A stretch of DNA of 40,779 nt from Streptomyces spiralis (GCF_014654675.1 NZ_BNBC01000064.1:5545-46323), one strand, 5' to 3'. Shown: positions 8,042 to 16,714, counted from the stretch's first letter. Translations and numbers: made by a program. The notes: generated from the letters alone by a model not told the origin.

Positions 8042-8341
8042 AGCCGATTTTTGCAGTCAATTGAGCTCGAGTTGTGCCCGTGTCCACCCAAGGCCCGTCT
8101 TCCGGGTCAGCGCTTCGCCGATGAGCTCGCGCAGCCGCAGGACGTAGGTCTGCAGGGTGTAGAGGTCGGCACGGCTCTGGGCGAGGGTGCTGGTGGACCC
8201 GCAGCACCCCGTCAAGGTCTCCCACTGTCTTCCAGCACGCCGAGACCGCGGGCGAACCGGCGGCACAGCCGGACGACGTGGCAGCGATGATTTCCGCGCG
8301 AGGTGAGAGTCGTTATCGGTGGGAGAGGAAGGAGAACCGCC
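8042..8341. other. Intergenic region; possible small gene remnant on the minus strand
   Basis: About 300 bp between GntR and the flavoprotein gene. A minus-strand frame ending at 8057 includes the plausible helical stretch S-R-A-D-L-Y-T-L-Q-T-Y-V-L-R-L-R-E-L, but no start or domain could be assigned. AAGGAG at the right end belongs to the next gene. Confidence 0.35.
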
Positions 8342-8899
8342 ATGACGGCACATCGACCCGCGCAGCAGCCCACGACCGAGCTCGACACCCGCTACAGCTC
8401 GGCGCTCAACCCCCGCCCGGGCGCCTCGGACGTCACCGCCACCGCATGGGCCGAGGCCCGACAGCAGTTGGAGAGCGCCGAGATCTTCTGGGTGTCCACG
8501 GTGCGGCCCGACGGCAGGCTGCACGTCACGCCCGTCATCGCCGCCTGGCACGACGGGGTTCTGTACTTCTCCACCGGCCCCGGGGAGCAGAAGGCGAAGA
8601 ACCTCGCACACCACGCGCACTGCGCACTGACCACCGGCGGGAACTCGCTCACCGAAGGACTCGACCTCGTGGTCGAGGGCAGGGCGGAACGGGTCGCCGA
8701 TCCGGCCGTGCTGGAGGAGGTGATCGCGGCGTACGAGAGGAAGTACGGGCCGCACATCACCTCGCCCGAGGGCACCTTCCACGGGATCGGCGACGCGTTC
8801 CGCAAGGGGGACGCGGTGGTGTTCGCGGTGGCCCCGGCCACCGCATACGGCTTCGGCCGCGACGGCGGGGTCTACACCCACACACGCTGGACGTTCTGA
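8342..8899 (+). CDS. Pyridoxamine 5'-phosphate oxidase-like flavin/F420-binding protein
   Basis: 185 residues. The split-barrel fold is seen in F-W-V-S-T-V-R-P-D-G-R-L-H-V-T-P-V (about residues 46-62), then L-Y-F-S-T-G-P-G-E-Q-K-A-K-N-L and the C-terminal barrel strand D-A-V-V-F-A-V-A-P. In actinomycetes such proteins bind FMN or F420 and reduce diverse small molecules; true pyridoxamine phosphate oxidase activity is unlikely for this branch. Start ATG 8342 follows AAGGAG by about 8 nt. Single gene with no obvious operon; the neighbour downstream is convergent. Confidence 0.85.
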   Translation: MTAHRPAQQPTTELDTRYSSALNPRPGASDVTATAWAEARQQLESAEIFWVSTVRPDGRLHVTPVIAAWHDGVLYFSTGPGEQKAKNLAHHAHCALTTGGNSLTEGLDLVVEGRAERVADPAVLEEVIAAYERKYGPHITSPEGTFHGIGDAFRKGDAVVFAVAPATAYGFGRDGGVYTHTRWTF

Positions 8900-8939
8900 A
8901 GGACCGCGCGCCCACCGGGCGGTGGGCGGCGTTCCGGAA

Positions 8940-9278
8940 CTACTTGAGCTGCGCCTCGATCCACTGGACGGCATCCGGCGTCACCGGGTCCGTGATGTCC
9001 GCGAACTCCTCGTGCTTTTCCAGGAATCCCTTGACGTAGGGGCAGACGGGGACGACCCGCTTGCCCGCACGGCGAACGTCGTCCAGGGCTTCGCGCACAA
9101 GCCGGGACGCCAGCCCCCGTCCTGCGAACTGTTCGAAGATCTTGGTGTGGTAGAAGACCCGTTGACGCTCGCCGCGATCGCGGTAGGCGGTGAAGCCGGC
9201 GGTCGTACCGTCCACCTCGATCTCGTACCGGAACCGGTCCGGGACGTGTCTGACGGTCGGGGAAGCCTGGTTCGTCAT
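8940..9278 (-). CDS. Small GNAT-fold N-acetyltransferase (YjdJ/NATD1 type)
   Basis: 112 residues, the usual size of this minimal GNAT branch. R-Y-E-I-E-V-D-G near the N-terminus, the acetyl-CoA segment F-A-G-R-G-L-A-S-R-L-V (about residues 53-63) and the end V-V-P-V-C-P-Y-V-K are family hallmarks. ATG 9278 overlaps the stop of the pirin gene in an ATGA, so the two are translationally coupled. The natural acceptor is unknown. Confidence 0.88.
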   Translation of the reverse strand: MTNQASPTVRHVPDRFRYEIEVDGTTAGFTAYRDRGERQRVFYHTKIFEQFAGRGLASRLVREALDDVRRAGKRVVPVCPYVKGFLEKHEEFADITDPVTPDAVQWIEAQLK

Positions 9279-10273
9279 CGCGAGCCCTTCGCAGCGGGGA
9301 CGGGGACGGGGTTCTTGCGCGGGGTGAGGACGGAGTGGGGAAGCGCGGGGGCCGGGAGGCGGTCCCCGGGGTAGCCCTCGACCGTGCCGAAGCGGTCCGT
9401 GGCGTTCTGCCAGGCTTCGCGGGCCTGAACGATGTCGTCGTGGGTGCGGCCGATGAAGTTCCACCACATGACGATCTCCTCCTCGAAGGGAGGGCCGCCC
9501 AGCAGCACCAGTCGTGCGGATTCCGGTCCCTCGTTCGCGAGGGTGAGCGTCCTGTGCCCGGGGGCGGCGTATCCGAGCTCCGACGGCGCGAGGGCCGTAC
9601 CGCTCATGCGGACGTCGCCGGTGTCCACGAGGACTCCGTGCTCGAACTCCGGATCGACGTCGAAGGTCACGGCCGCGCCGGGATCCACCGACACCTCGGC
9701 GCCGAGGAGGGGCGTGAAGGTGCGTACGGGGGAGGTGTCGCCGGCCAGCGTGCCGAGGAAGACGCGGGCGCGGCCACCGCGCAGCGGCACCGGGGCCGGC
9801 ACGTAGTGCTGGAAGTCCCGTTCGGTGTTGCGGTGCGCGTCGGGCAGCGCCACCCACAACTGCACTCCGTGCAGTGTCGTCGTACGGGCCGTCGACACCT
9901 CCGAGTGGCTGATCCCGAAGCCGCCCGTCATCAGATTGAGTTCGCCGGGCCGTACGCGGGCGTGGCTGCCCAGGCTGTCGCGGTGCTCGATCTCCCCGCT
10001 GAAGAGCCAGCTCACCGTCTGCAGCCCGGTGTGCGGGTGCGGGGCCACGTCCATTCCGCCCGTCCGGGAGACGTCGTCGGGGCCGTAGTGGTCGGCGAAG
10101 CACCAGGCTCCGATGAGGGTCCGGGCCCGCTGGGGCAGCGTGCGCCGTACCGTCATCGCCCGGGGGCCGCCGAGCGGGACCTTCCGGGCCGTGAGCACCT
10201 CGACGGCGGGACGGTCGCTGTCGGACTGCCCGCCCGGTCTCGAATCGGCGGGACGGGCTTCAGTGCTGCTCAC
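9275..10273 (-). CDS. Pirin family cupin protein
   Basis: 332 residues. N-terminal cupin with the metal/pirin motif H-P-H-T-G-L-Q-T-V-S-W-L-F-S-G-E-I-E-H (about residues 81-99) and the following G-G-F-G-I-S-H-S-E; the C-terminal pirin domain ends after W-W-N-F-I-G-R-T-H-D-D-I. Bacterial pirins can act as quercetinases or regulate central metabolism; activity here is unknown. GTG 10273 is preferred because GGGGAGG lies 9 nt upstream; the longer frame to 10315 would run through the promoter. Coupled to the GNAT gene and divergent from the carboxymuconolactone decarboxylase gene across a palindromic element at 10297. Confidence 0.88.
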   Translation of the reverse strand: MSSTEARPADSRPGGQSDSDRPAVEVLTARKVPLGGPRAMTVRRTLPQRARTLIGAWCFADHYGPDDVSRTGGMDVAPHPHTGLQTVSWLFSGEIEHRDSLGSHARVRPGELNLMTGGFGISHSEVSTARTTTLHGVQLWVALPDAHRNTERDFQHYVPAPVPLRGGRARVFLGTLAGDTSPVRTFTPLLGAEVSVDPGAAVTFDVDPEFEHGVLVDTGDVRMSGTALAPSELGYAAPGHRTLTLANEGPESARLVLLGGPPFEEEIVMWWNFIGRTHDDIVQAREAWQNATDRFGTVEGYPGDRLPAPALPHSVLTPRKNPVPVPAAKGSR

Positions 10274-10296
10274 CGTTCCGGTCCTCCCCACGAGGA

Positions 10297-10316
10297 AATG
10301 TTCGACATTCAACATT
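10297..10316. promoter_or_regulatory. AATGTT-N8-AACATT inverted repeat, candidate operator
   Basis: 6-bp arms with an 8-bp spacer in the roughly 95-bp divergent region between pirin and the decarboxylase-like gene. The spacer itself contains a further ACATTC copy. Such an element would control both genes; the cognate regulator is not in the immediate vicinity. Confidence 0.45.
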
Positions 10317-10369
10317 CACTCGCCGATGATAGACCGGAGAACAAGTGATCGGTCGACCAAGGAGATCAT

Positions 10370-10867
10370 GTGACAGAGACGACAGCGGTGGGCCGCGGCG
10401 GCCGCGTCTTCGTCGACAAGCAGAGCCCTGAGGCGTACCGGGCGCTGGCCGCCACCGCGGAAGCCGTGAAAGGCGTGGCCGCGGCGGCCGGGCTGGACCG
10501 GATCACCGTCGAGCTGATCAACCTGCGCGTGTCCCAGCTCAACGCCTGTGCGTACTGCCTCAATCTGCACACCCGCGCGGCCCTGCGGGCGGGCGAGACC
10601 ACCCAGCGGCTGGGAGTCCTGGCGGCCTGGCGCGACACCGAACTGTTCAGCCCCCGGGAACGCGCGGCCCTCGCCCTCGCGGAGGCCACCACACACCCCG
10701 CGGACGCCACCGCCCAGGCCGCGGCCTACGCGGACGCCCGGTCGGCGCTGTCCGACGACGAGATCTCCGCGGCGATCTGGGTCGCGATCACCATCAACGC
10801 CTTCAACCGGGTTTCCGTGATGAGCAAGCACCCGGTGCGGAGCAGTTCCGTGGTCGCTCCACGGTGA
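10370..10867 (+). CDS. Carboxymuconolactone decarboxylase / AhpD-like protein
   Basis: 165 residues. All-helical AhpD fold with the redox motif N-A-C-A-Y-C-L-N-L-H (C-x-x-C plus His, about residues 58-67), which marks the peroxidase-like branch rather than true carboxymuconolactone decarboxylase. The C-terminal helix I-W-V-A-I-T-I-N-A-F-N-R is typical. GTG start with AAGGAG 5 nt upstream. Divergent from pirin; both probably respond to redox or electrophile stress. Confidence 0.88.
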   Translation: MTETTAVGRGGRVFVDKQSPEAYRALAATAEAVKGVAAAAGLDRITVELINLRVSQLNACAYCLNLHTRAALRAGETTQRLGVLAAWRDTELFSPRERAALALAEATTHPADATAQAAAYADARSALSDDEISAAIWVAITINAFNRVSVMSKHPVRSSSVVAPR

Positions 10868-10948
10868 CGTGGCTCGGCCGTGGCCGCAGCCGACCGGGGC
10901 AGCGCAGCCGCCGCCGGCCGCCGGGGGTCCGGCCACGGGCGGCGACCG

Positions 10949-10963
10949 GGGTCCTGCGGACCC
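10949..10963. terminator. Weak hairpin between convergent genes
   Basis: GGGTCC-TGC-GGACCC, a 6-bp stem in the 120-bp GC-rich region between the convergent decarboxylase-like and secreted-protein genes. Possible bidirectional terminator; no U tract. Confidence 0.35.
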
Positions 10964-10991
10964 GCCACGCCACGGACGACGACCGCACGGA

Positions 10992-11498
10992 TCAGCTGTG
11001 CGAGCCCCACCAGGTGTACCGCGCGGGCTCGATGTCGGGGTCGGCCACGTACTGCGAGGTGGTGTAGACGGCGTCTCCGTTGGCGGAGGTACGGAGCAGG
11101 TTTCCGTTGAAGTTCTCCAGCACGTGGTAGTCGTTGCTCCAGAACTGACCGCCCGCGCTGCCGCACGGGCTCATCCAGACAGCGTTGGCATTGGTCTTGT
11201 TGTCCGTGGTGAGGCAATCGCCGTTGGCCCGGCTCACCAGGCGGCGGAACACCTGCCCGTCGACATTGGTGACCGATTCGGCGCCGTAGTACCAATTGCG
11301 GGTGTCGAGCGAGTCGTTGCAGCTGTCCGACCAGACCTTGTCGCTCACGGTCGACGAGACGAGGCAGTTGCCCTCGTAGTCGTTCATGAACGTCCAGTAC
11401 GTCGTGGCCGACGCGGTGGACATGGCGCCCGCGACGGCGAGCACGAGGGCGGCGAGCGCGGTGGGCAGGGTCAGTCTCAGTGTTCTCGAAGATTTCAT
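10992..11498 (-). CDS. Secreted ricin-type beta-trefoil protein
   Basis: 168 residues. Residues 1-31 form a Sec signal peptide (K-S-S-R, hydrophobic A-A-L-V-L-A-V-A-G, cleavage near A-S-A). The mature part shows three repeats of the beta-trefoil type: E-G-N-C-L...W, N-G-D-C-L...W and N-G-N-L-L, with two Cys pairs that could form the disulfides usual in RICIN domains. ATG 11498 gives the complete signal peptide; the longer frame starts with TTG without a ribosome site. Carries no catalytic domain, so it may be a stand-alone carbohydrate-binding or inhibitory protein. Transcribed alone. Confidence 0.75.
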   Translation of the reverse strand: MKSSRTLRLTLPTALAALVLAVAGAMSTASATTYWTFMNDYEGNCLVSSTVSDKVWSDSCNDSLDTRNWYYGAESVTNVDGQVFRRLVSRANGDCLTTDNKTNANAVWMSPCGSAGGQFWSNDYHVLENFNGNLLRTSANGDAVYTTSQYVADPDIEPARYTWWGSHS

Positions 11499-11693
11499 GA
11501 TCGCGAGGATCGAGTACCGAGAAGATCCGCGCGCGAACAATGAGTGAACATGTCATGTCCACCACACCATCCATACCGGACGGCGTACGACGACAGCCCT
11601 ACGGCCACCCTGCACCGAGGGCCGCGTCCGCCGAGGCCGCGGCGGCATGTTCCGGCGGGCAGCCTTTGCGGTCCGGCCACTTCCCGGCACCGC

Positions 11694-11718
11694 CGTAGTG
11701 ATTTACAGTTCAACTACG
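11694..11718. promoter_or_regulatory. CGTAGT-N13-ACTACG inverted repeat before the AraC gene
   Basis: Perfect 6-bp arms, 13-nt spacer, ending 25 nt before the AraC start. Could be an operator for autoregulation; AraC sites are more often direct repeats, so another regulator is possible. Confidence 0.4.
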
Positions 11719-11743
11719 TCGGGTGCCGCGAGGAGGTCGCACC

Positions 11744-12658
11744 ATGAGGGAGCTCGGTCCGGCCGACACGGTCGGCATCCTCCGCCGGCCCGGTGTACGG
11801 GCACGGCACACCAGCTCCGGACTCGGCTGGGAGCGGCTGTATCTCTCCGCCCAGCAGGAGCAGCCCTATAGTGACCTGTTCGATCCGGCCCCGACCCACC
11901 TGCTGATCCTGCACCTCGACGGGCCCGTCACGGTGCGCCGCGGACGAGGCGGCGGCGCACGGACACGGACCGTTCCGGCCGGCGGACTCTTCCTGCAGCC
12001 GGCCGGCCGGGCGCTGGCCGTCGAGCTCGGCGGCCGACTGGACACGGTCCACGCCTATCTCGCGGACGAGGCGCTGCGCGACGCGAACGACGGCCGGCCC
12101 GTGAAGCTGTGCGAGGAACTGGGTGCCACCGATCCACTCGCCGAGCAACTGGTGCTCGCCCTGGAGGGCGCGGTGCGCTGCTGGGAGCCGTCCGCCCGCA
12201 CGTACACCGACCAACTGACCGGGATGCTCGCCGCGCAGCTGGTGCGCCACCACGGCGTCGGCGGCTCCGCGGTGCCCCGCCCCGCGCGGTCCGGGCTCTC
12301 CGCCCGGCAGCTCGCCGCCGTACGCGAGCTGATGGAGGAGCGGCTCGCCGAGCCGCTGCCGATCGCCGACCTCGCCGCCTCTGCCTCGCTGAGCGGCAGC
12401 CAGTTCACGCGGCAGTTCCGGGCGAGCACCGGGCAGTCCCCGCACCAGTTCCTGCTCAGGCTGCGGCTGGAGCGGGCGTGCCGGCTGCTGCGCACCGGCT
12501 CGGCGCCGATCGCCGAGGTGGCGGTCGCCTGCGGGTTCTCCCACCAGGAGCACCTCACCCGGGTGATGCGCGCCCGGCTCGGCACGACCCCGGCCGCCCT
12601 GCGGCGGGCCGAGGGCCACCGGCCGGGCGAGGCCACGTACGTGGACTCCCCCGGGTGA
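11744..12658 (+). CDS. AraC family transcriptional regulator
   Basis: 304 residues. N-terminal cupin-like sensing domain (residues 1-170) and a C-terminal double helix-turn-helix (about 190-290): P-I-A-D-L-A-A-S-A-S-L-S-G-S-Q-F-T-R-Q-F, then I-A-E-V-A-V-A-C-G-F-S-H-Q-E-H-L-T-R-V. ATG 11744 is preceded by GAGGAG; the GTG at 11723 has no ribosome site. It is convergent with the hydroxyquinol operon, and a 21-bp-spaced direct repeat of the kind AraC proteins bind lies before that operon at 16672, so it may be its activator. That link is inferred. Confidence 0.9.
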   Translation: MRELGPADTVGILRRPGVRARHTSSGLGWERLYLSAQQEQPYSDLFDPAPTHLLILHLDGPVTVRRGRGGGARTRTVPAGGLFLQPAGRALAVELGGRLDTVHAYLADEALRDANDGRPVKLCEELGATDPLAEQLVLALEGAVRCWEPSARTYTDQLTGMLAAQLVRHHGVGGSAVPRPARSGLSARQLAAVRELMEERLAEPLPIADLAASASLSGSQFTRQFRASTGQSPHQFLLRLRLERACRLLRTGSAPIAEVAVACGFSHQEHLTRVMRARLGTTPAALRRAEGHRPGEATYVDSPG

Positions 12659-12874
12659 CTACCAGGCGGGGCGGCGCCGGACGACCGACGGCGCTCGGGC
12701 AGCCGCCTGTTCAGGTCTGACGCCAGGGGCGGTTTCGACGAGACGGGGCCCGCGGCGACGTGGACCTCCGGCACACCGCTGAGTCGAGAGCCTCCGCCGG
12801 CGAACGACTGTCCGTCCGCCCACGTCCGCCAGGGCCTTCTCGGCCGTGGCCACGAGCTTGTCCGTCTCGATCCC

Positions 12875-14647
12875 CTATCGCGCCAGGACGTGCCGGAGCG
12901 CGCCGAGCAGTTCGTCATGCGCCACCTGTGCGCTTTCCGGGGCGGTGGCCCGGCGCCAGGCCACGTGGCCGTCCGGGCGCACCAGCAGGACGCCGTCCTC
13001 GGCGATCTCACTGACCCGGCTCCATTCGCCGTACGGATCGCGGGAGTTGTCGGCGCCGACGCGCACCAGGCGCAGCGGCACGCCGAGGGTGTCCCGGCAG
13101 GCGCTCGCGGCCGAGTCCCAGACACCGCCCGACAGACCGGTCAGCACCGTGAGGACGCCGTCACCGACGAGATCCAGCGTGGACAGACGCTCTCCCCGCG
13201 CGTCGACGAGCCAGGCGTGCGGGAGTTTGGCGCCGGGCCGGGTCGTCGGCCGGTGCACCAGCTCCCGGTCCTCCTCCCAGACTTCGGCGCTGTCGTCGTC
13301 GGGAATCACCGCCGAGGAGACGTAACGCTGGTTCATCTCCACGCCGTGCGCGTTGAACTCGTAGTTCTTGAGCTGGATGGCCTCTCTCAGGAGCCGCCTC
13401 TTCTTGGCGCCCTCGGGCGTCCGCTCCCGTATCGCCGCGAGGCCTTCGGCGATGGCCTCCTCGTCGCTGCCGCCGCCGACGCCGAGCACCTCGAAGACCG
13501 GGCCGAACTGGTCCCGGCTGAGGTTGGCCCGCTCGACGATCTGCCGCCCCACGGGGGCGCGTTCGGCGCTGTAGCTGTCGAGCAGCGCCGGTCCGGCCTC
13601 GCCGCGGATCACCATCGCCAGTTTCCAGGCGAGGTTGTACGCGTCCTGGACGGAGGTGTTGGAGCCGAGCCCGTTGGACGGCGGGTGGCGGTGCACGGCG
13701 TCGCCGGCGCAGAAGACCCTCCCGGAGGAGTACTGCGTCGCGTAGGCGTGGTTGACGGTCCACAGTGAGGTCGACGTGATCTCCACCGGCAGGTCGGGAT
13801 CGCCCACGAGATCACGCACGATCTGCCGCGCGGTCTCCTCGTCGACCTGAGGCGGCGGCTGCTCGATGTCGTAACCCCACACCAGCAGCCACTCGTTCCA
13901 CGGGCGGACCATGCGGACCAGACCCATGCCGATGCCACCGGTCTCCGCCCCCGGCCGCAGCACCCAGTACAGGACGCTCGGCCGGTGGGCGCAGTACCGG
14001 CCGAGGTCGGCCTTGAAGACGATGTTCATGCTGCCGGCCTTCGCCATGCGCCCGGCGAAGGGCAGGCCGAGCTGCTCGGCGACCGCGCTGCGTCCGCCGT
14101 CCGCGCCGATCAGGTAGCGGGCCCGTACGGTGAACTCGTCGCCGCGGACCCGGTCGCGCAGCACGGCGGTGACGCCGTCCTCGTCCTGGGTGAAGCGGAG
14201 GAACTCGGTGTCGAAGCGGACCTTGGCACCGCGGGCCGCCGCATTGCTCACCAGGATCGGCTCCAGGTAGGTCTGCGGCAGGTCGATCATCTCGCACGGG
14301 CTCTTCGACGCGTACTCGGTGGCCGTCGCCGGGCCGGTGCCCCAGCTGCGGATGCGTCCGATCTCCTCTCCGGTGAGAGCCGTGCACAGCACGGTGTCCC
14401 CCATCAGCCGGGACGGACTGCCGAACGTCATCGCCTCGGACTCGACACCCAGGTCGCGCAGAACCTCCATGGTGCGCTGGTTGGTGATGTGGGCCCGGGG
14501 CGTGTTCGCCAGCCAGCCGTACTTCGTCACCAGCAGGGTGCGTATGCCGTAGGTGGCCAGCAGCAGCGCGGTAGAGCCGCCGGCCGGGCCGCTGCCGACG
14601 ACAAGCACGTCGGTGTCGTACGGGTGGTGCGGGTCGGTGGTCTTCAT
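12875..14647 (-). CDS. FAD-dependent phenol hydroxylase, TfdB/resorcinol hydroxylase type
   Basis: 590 residues. Group A flavoprotein monooxygenase: FAD site V-L-V-V-G-S-G-P-A-G-G-S near residues 14-25, then N-T-P-R-A-H-I-T-N-Q-R-T-M-E-V as in 2,4-dichlorophenol 6-monooxygenases, Y-L-I-G-A-D-G-G-R-S (D-G motif) and the second FAD motif F-C-A-G-D-A-V-H-R-H-P-P. The C-terminal thioredoxin-like domain is present. ATG 14647 has GAGGAG 9 nt upstream; an ATG at 14668 overlaps the stop of the preceding gene as ATGA and is the alternative. Downstream of the hydroxyquinol dioxygenase fusion, it most likely makes hydroxyquinol from resorcinol or another dihydroxy- or carboxy-phenol. TfdB specificity itself is not implied. 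Confidence 0.88.
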   Translation of the reverse strand: MKTTDPHHPYDTDVLVVGSGPAGGSTALLLATYGIRTLLVTKYGWLANTPRAHITNQRTMEVLRDLGVESEAMTFGSPSRLMGDTVLCTALTGEEIGRIRSWGTGPATATEYASKSPCEMIDLPQTYLEPILVSNAAARGAKVRFDTEFLRFTQDEDGVTAVLRDRVRGDEFTVRARYLIGADGGRSAVAEQLGLPFAGRMAKAGSMNIVFKADLGRYCAHRPSVLYWVLRPGAETGGIGMGLVRMVRPWNEWLLVWGYDIEQPPPQVDEETARQIVRDLVGDPDLPVEITSTSLWTVNHAYATQYSSGRVFCAGDAVHRHPPSNGLGSNTSVQDAYNLAWKLAMVIRGEAGPALLDSYSAERAPVGRQIVERANLSRDQFGPVFEVLGVGGGSDEEAIAEGLAAIRERTPEGAKKRRLLREAIQLKNYEFNAHGVEMNQRYVSSAVIPDDDSAEVWEEDRELVHRPTTRPGAKLPHAWLVDARGERLSTLDLVGDGVLTVLTGLSGGVWDSAASACRDTLGVPLRLVRVGADNSRDPYGEWSRVSEIAEDGVLLVRPDGHVAWRRATAPESAQVAHDELLGALRHVLAR

Positions 14648-14664
14648 GGGTGGGCGCTCCTCGG

Positions 14665-16593
14665 TCATCCGGCCAGGGGGGCGAGACGGAAGGTGTAGTC
14701 GAGACGGCACCACTCGCCGTCGAGCGGTCGGCCGTCGGGTGTGGGGCCGGTCTGGGGCGCGAAGTCGACGACGAGCTCGTCCTTCACGCCGAAGACGGTG
14801 TCGCTGTCCAGGTAGGCCCCGCCGGCCACGAACAGCTGGGTGACGAGCCGGCGGTGGCCGGGCGCGTCGAACATGAAGTGCAGGTGGGGCGCCCGGTAGG
14901 GGTGGCGTCCGACCGCGTCGAGCATCTGCCCGACCGGCCCGTCCCCGGGGATCGGGTAGTGCGAGGGCAGGATGGACCAGAACGTGATCCGTCCCTCGGC
15001 GTCGCTGCGCAGCCGGGCCCGCAGCACCGGCCCGTCCAGCTCGGGGAGCTGGACGTCGTAGAAGCCGTCCTCGTCGGACTGCCACACGTCCACGACCGCG
15101 TCCTTCACGGGGTGGCCGTCGGTGTCCGTGACCCGTACGTCCACCCACAGCGGGGTGCCGTGCAGCCCTCCGGAGATGTCACTGCCCGGCGCGGCCTCCG
15201 GAGGGCCCTCCACATAGAAGGGTCCGAGCACCGCGGACGGGGTGGTCTCGGGCGTACGGGAGTTGGTGAGCAGATCCACCGCGCTGGAGACGCCAAGGGT
15301 GTCCGACAGCAGGACGAACTCCTGGCGGGTCGGGCCGCAGATCTGTCCGGTGCGGGTGAGGAAGTCGATGGCGTACTGCCATTCGGCATCGGTGACGTCG
15401 TTGGCCGCGACGAAGGCATGCAGGTGCCGGACGAGGTCGCTCAGCAGGGTGCGGACGCGCGGGTCCGGGGCCTGCGCGAAACTGGCCACCACCTCCTCGG
15501 TGAGCCGGGCCAGCTTCGACTCCGCCGAGGGCGGGCCCTGGGGGCGGCGTCCCTGCCAGGCGCCGTCCAGCAGTTGGGCGATGCCCTCGGTGGTCAGCTC
15601 GCGCGGATTCGGGTACGGCGTCGAGGTGGCCAGCTCCGCCGCGCGGGCCAGGCCGGACTCCGGCATCCCCAGTTCGCGCAGCGAGGTGGGGCCGCCGAGG
15701 GAGACGACCAGGTCGTACACGCCGCTCGGGGCGTCGGGCACGCCCAGCGCCTCCGCGATGCGGCGCATCACGTCGGGCACGGCGGGCGCGTTGTAGGCCA
15801 TGGCGTGCGGGAGCACGACGGTGTGCGTCTGGGCGTGTGGCAGATCGAAGCTGCCGCCGAGGGTGTGGCACAGCTTGTGGTGCAGGCCCATGCCGACCGT
15901 GGCGAGACAGTTCCCGGCGAGCCAGGCCGCGTGCAGCAGATCGGCCCGCGCCTCCCGATCGGCGGGATCGGCGGCCAGTCGGGGCAGCCCCCGCGCGATG
16001 CGGGAGACCGCGTCCAGGGCCTGCTGGTCGGTGACCGGGTCGGCGTCGGCGGAGTACAGCGCCTCCACGGCGTGCGCGAGGGCGTTGACGCCGCTGGTGA
16101 CCGTCATGGGCAGCGGCAGGGTGAGGGTGAAGTCGACGTCGTAGACGACGGTTTCGGGCAGGATCGCCGGAGACGACCGGGTGACCTTGCGCCCGGCCCG
16201 GGTCTCGCCGAGCACGGGGGTCACCTCGGAACCGGCGTATGTGGTCGGCACGATCACCTGGGGGAGGTCCGTGCGCAGGGCCAGCGCCTTCGACAGGCCG
16301 GTCGTCGAGCCGCCCCCGACGGCGACGATGCCGTCGGCCGCGGCTCCCGTCAGCACCTCGAGCGCCTGCTCCGTCACCTCCACCGGGGTGTGCATCGCCG
16401 CGCCGTCGAACTCCGCCGCCAGCACGTCGCCGAGCGCCTCACGCACCCGAGCGGCGGCCTCCGCCACGGGCGGGCTGGACAGCAGCAGAATCCGGGAGCA
16501 GCCGAGCCGCTCGACCTCCTGACGCAGCCGGCCCACCGTGCCGGCGCCGAAGACCACCCGAGAGGGCGGGGATGTGTGGGCGAACGTCCGCAT
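14665..16593 (-). CDS. Maleylacetate reductase - hydroxyquinol 1,2-dioxygenase fusion
   Basis: 642 residues, two enzymes in one chain. Residues 1 to about 350 are an iron-ADH-fold maleylacetate reductase (V-F-G-A-G-T-V, V-G-G-G-S-T-T-G-L-S-K, P-T-T-Y-A-G-S-E-V-T, and G-L-H-H-K-L-C-H-T-L-G-G-S-F-D-L-P-H-A). Residues from about 370 are an intradiol dioxygenase with its N-terminal helical domain and the iron ligands Tyr512, Tyr546 (H-Y-P-I-P), His570 and His572 (A-P-H-L-H-F). The dioxygenase cleaves hydroxyquinol to maleylacetate, which the reductase converts to 3-oxoadipate, so the fusion joins consecutive steps in reverse order. ATG 16593 has GGAGG 8 nt upstream. First gene of an operon with the hydroxylase. 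Confidence 0.93.
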   Translation of the reverse strand: MRTFAHTSPPSRVVFGAGTVGRLRQEVERLGCSRILLLSSPPVAEAAARVREALGDVLAAEFDGAAMHTPVEVTEQALEVLTGAAADGIVAVGGGSTTGLSKALALRTDLPQVIVPTTYAGSEVTPVLGETRAGRKVTRSSPAILPETVVYDVDFTLTLPLPMTVTSGVNALAHAVEALYSADADPVTDQQALDAVSRIARGLPRLAADPADREARADLLHAAWLAGNCLATVGMGLHHKLCHTLGGSFDLPHAQTHTVVLPHAMAYNAPAVPDVMRRIAEALGVPDAPSGVYDLVVSLGGPTSLRELGMPESGLARAAELATSTPYPNPRELTTEGIAQLLDGAWQGRRPQGPPSAESKLARLTEEVVASFAQAPDPRVRTLLSDLVRHLHAFVAANDVTDAEWQYAIDFLTRTGQICGPTRQEFVLLSDTLGVSSAVDLLTNSRTPETTPSAVLGPFYVEGPPEAAPGSDISGGLHGTPLWVDVRVTDTDGHPVKDAVVDVWQSDEDGFYDVQLPELDGPVLRARLRSDAEGRITFWSILPSHYPIPGDGPVGQMLDAVGRHPYRAPHLHFMFDAPGHRRLVTQLFVAGGAYLDSDTVFGVKDELVVDFAPQTGPTPDGRPLDGEWCRLDYTFRLAPLAG

Positions 16594-16671
16594 GGAGCTG
16601 TGCCTCCGCTTGTCAGCTGGGTACGTCGGTCGTCTGAGCCCCGAGTATGCGCAGCGTGACCAAGCGGTTTC

Positions 16672-16699
16672 CTGCACGTTGCGCGCGTCCGGCTGCACG
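16672..16699. promoter_or_regulatory. CTGCACG direct repeats 21 bp apart, candidate AraC site
   Basis: CTGCACG at 16672-16678 and 16693-16699, each followed by a related GCGCG-rich tail, 79-106 bp upstream of the hydroxyquinol operon. Two-turn direct repeats are typical AraC-type half-sites. Confidence 0.45.
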
Positions 16700-16700
16700 A

Positions 16701-16714
16701 AACACGCGCGTGTT
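16701..16714. promoter_or_regulatory. AACACGCGCGTGTT palindrome
   Basis: Perfect 14-bp palindrome immediately beside the direct repeats, between the ATP-binding gene and the hydroxyquinol operon. May be a second operator or part of a combined site. Confidence 0.45.

Noticed and set aside
12659..12874. Minus-strand protein-like stretch between AraC and the hydroxylase
   Set aside because: A short segment (S-F-A-G-G-G-S-R-L-S-G-V-P-E-V) looks coding, but there is no start, domain or conserved neighbour to support a gene.
14650..16659. Plus-strand 669-codon open frame
   Set aside because: Exact antisense of the reductase-dioxygenase fusion, which has full catalytic motifs.
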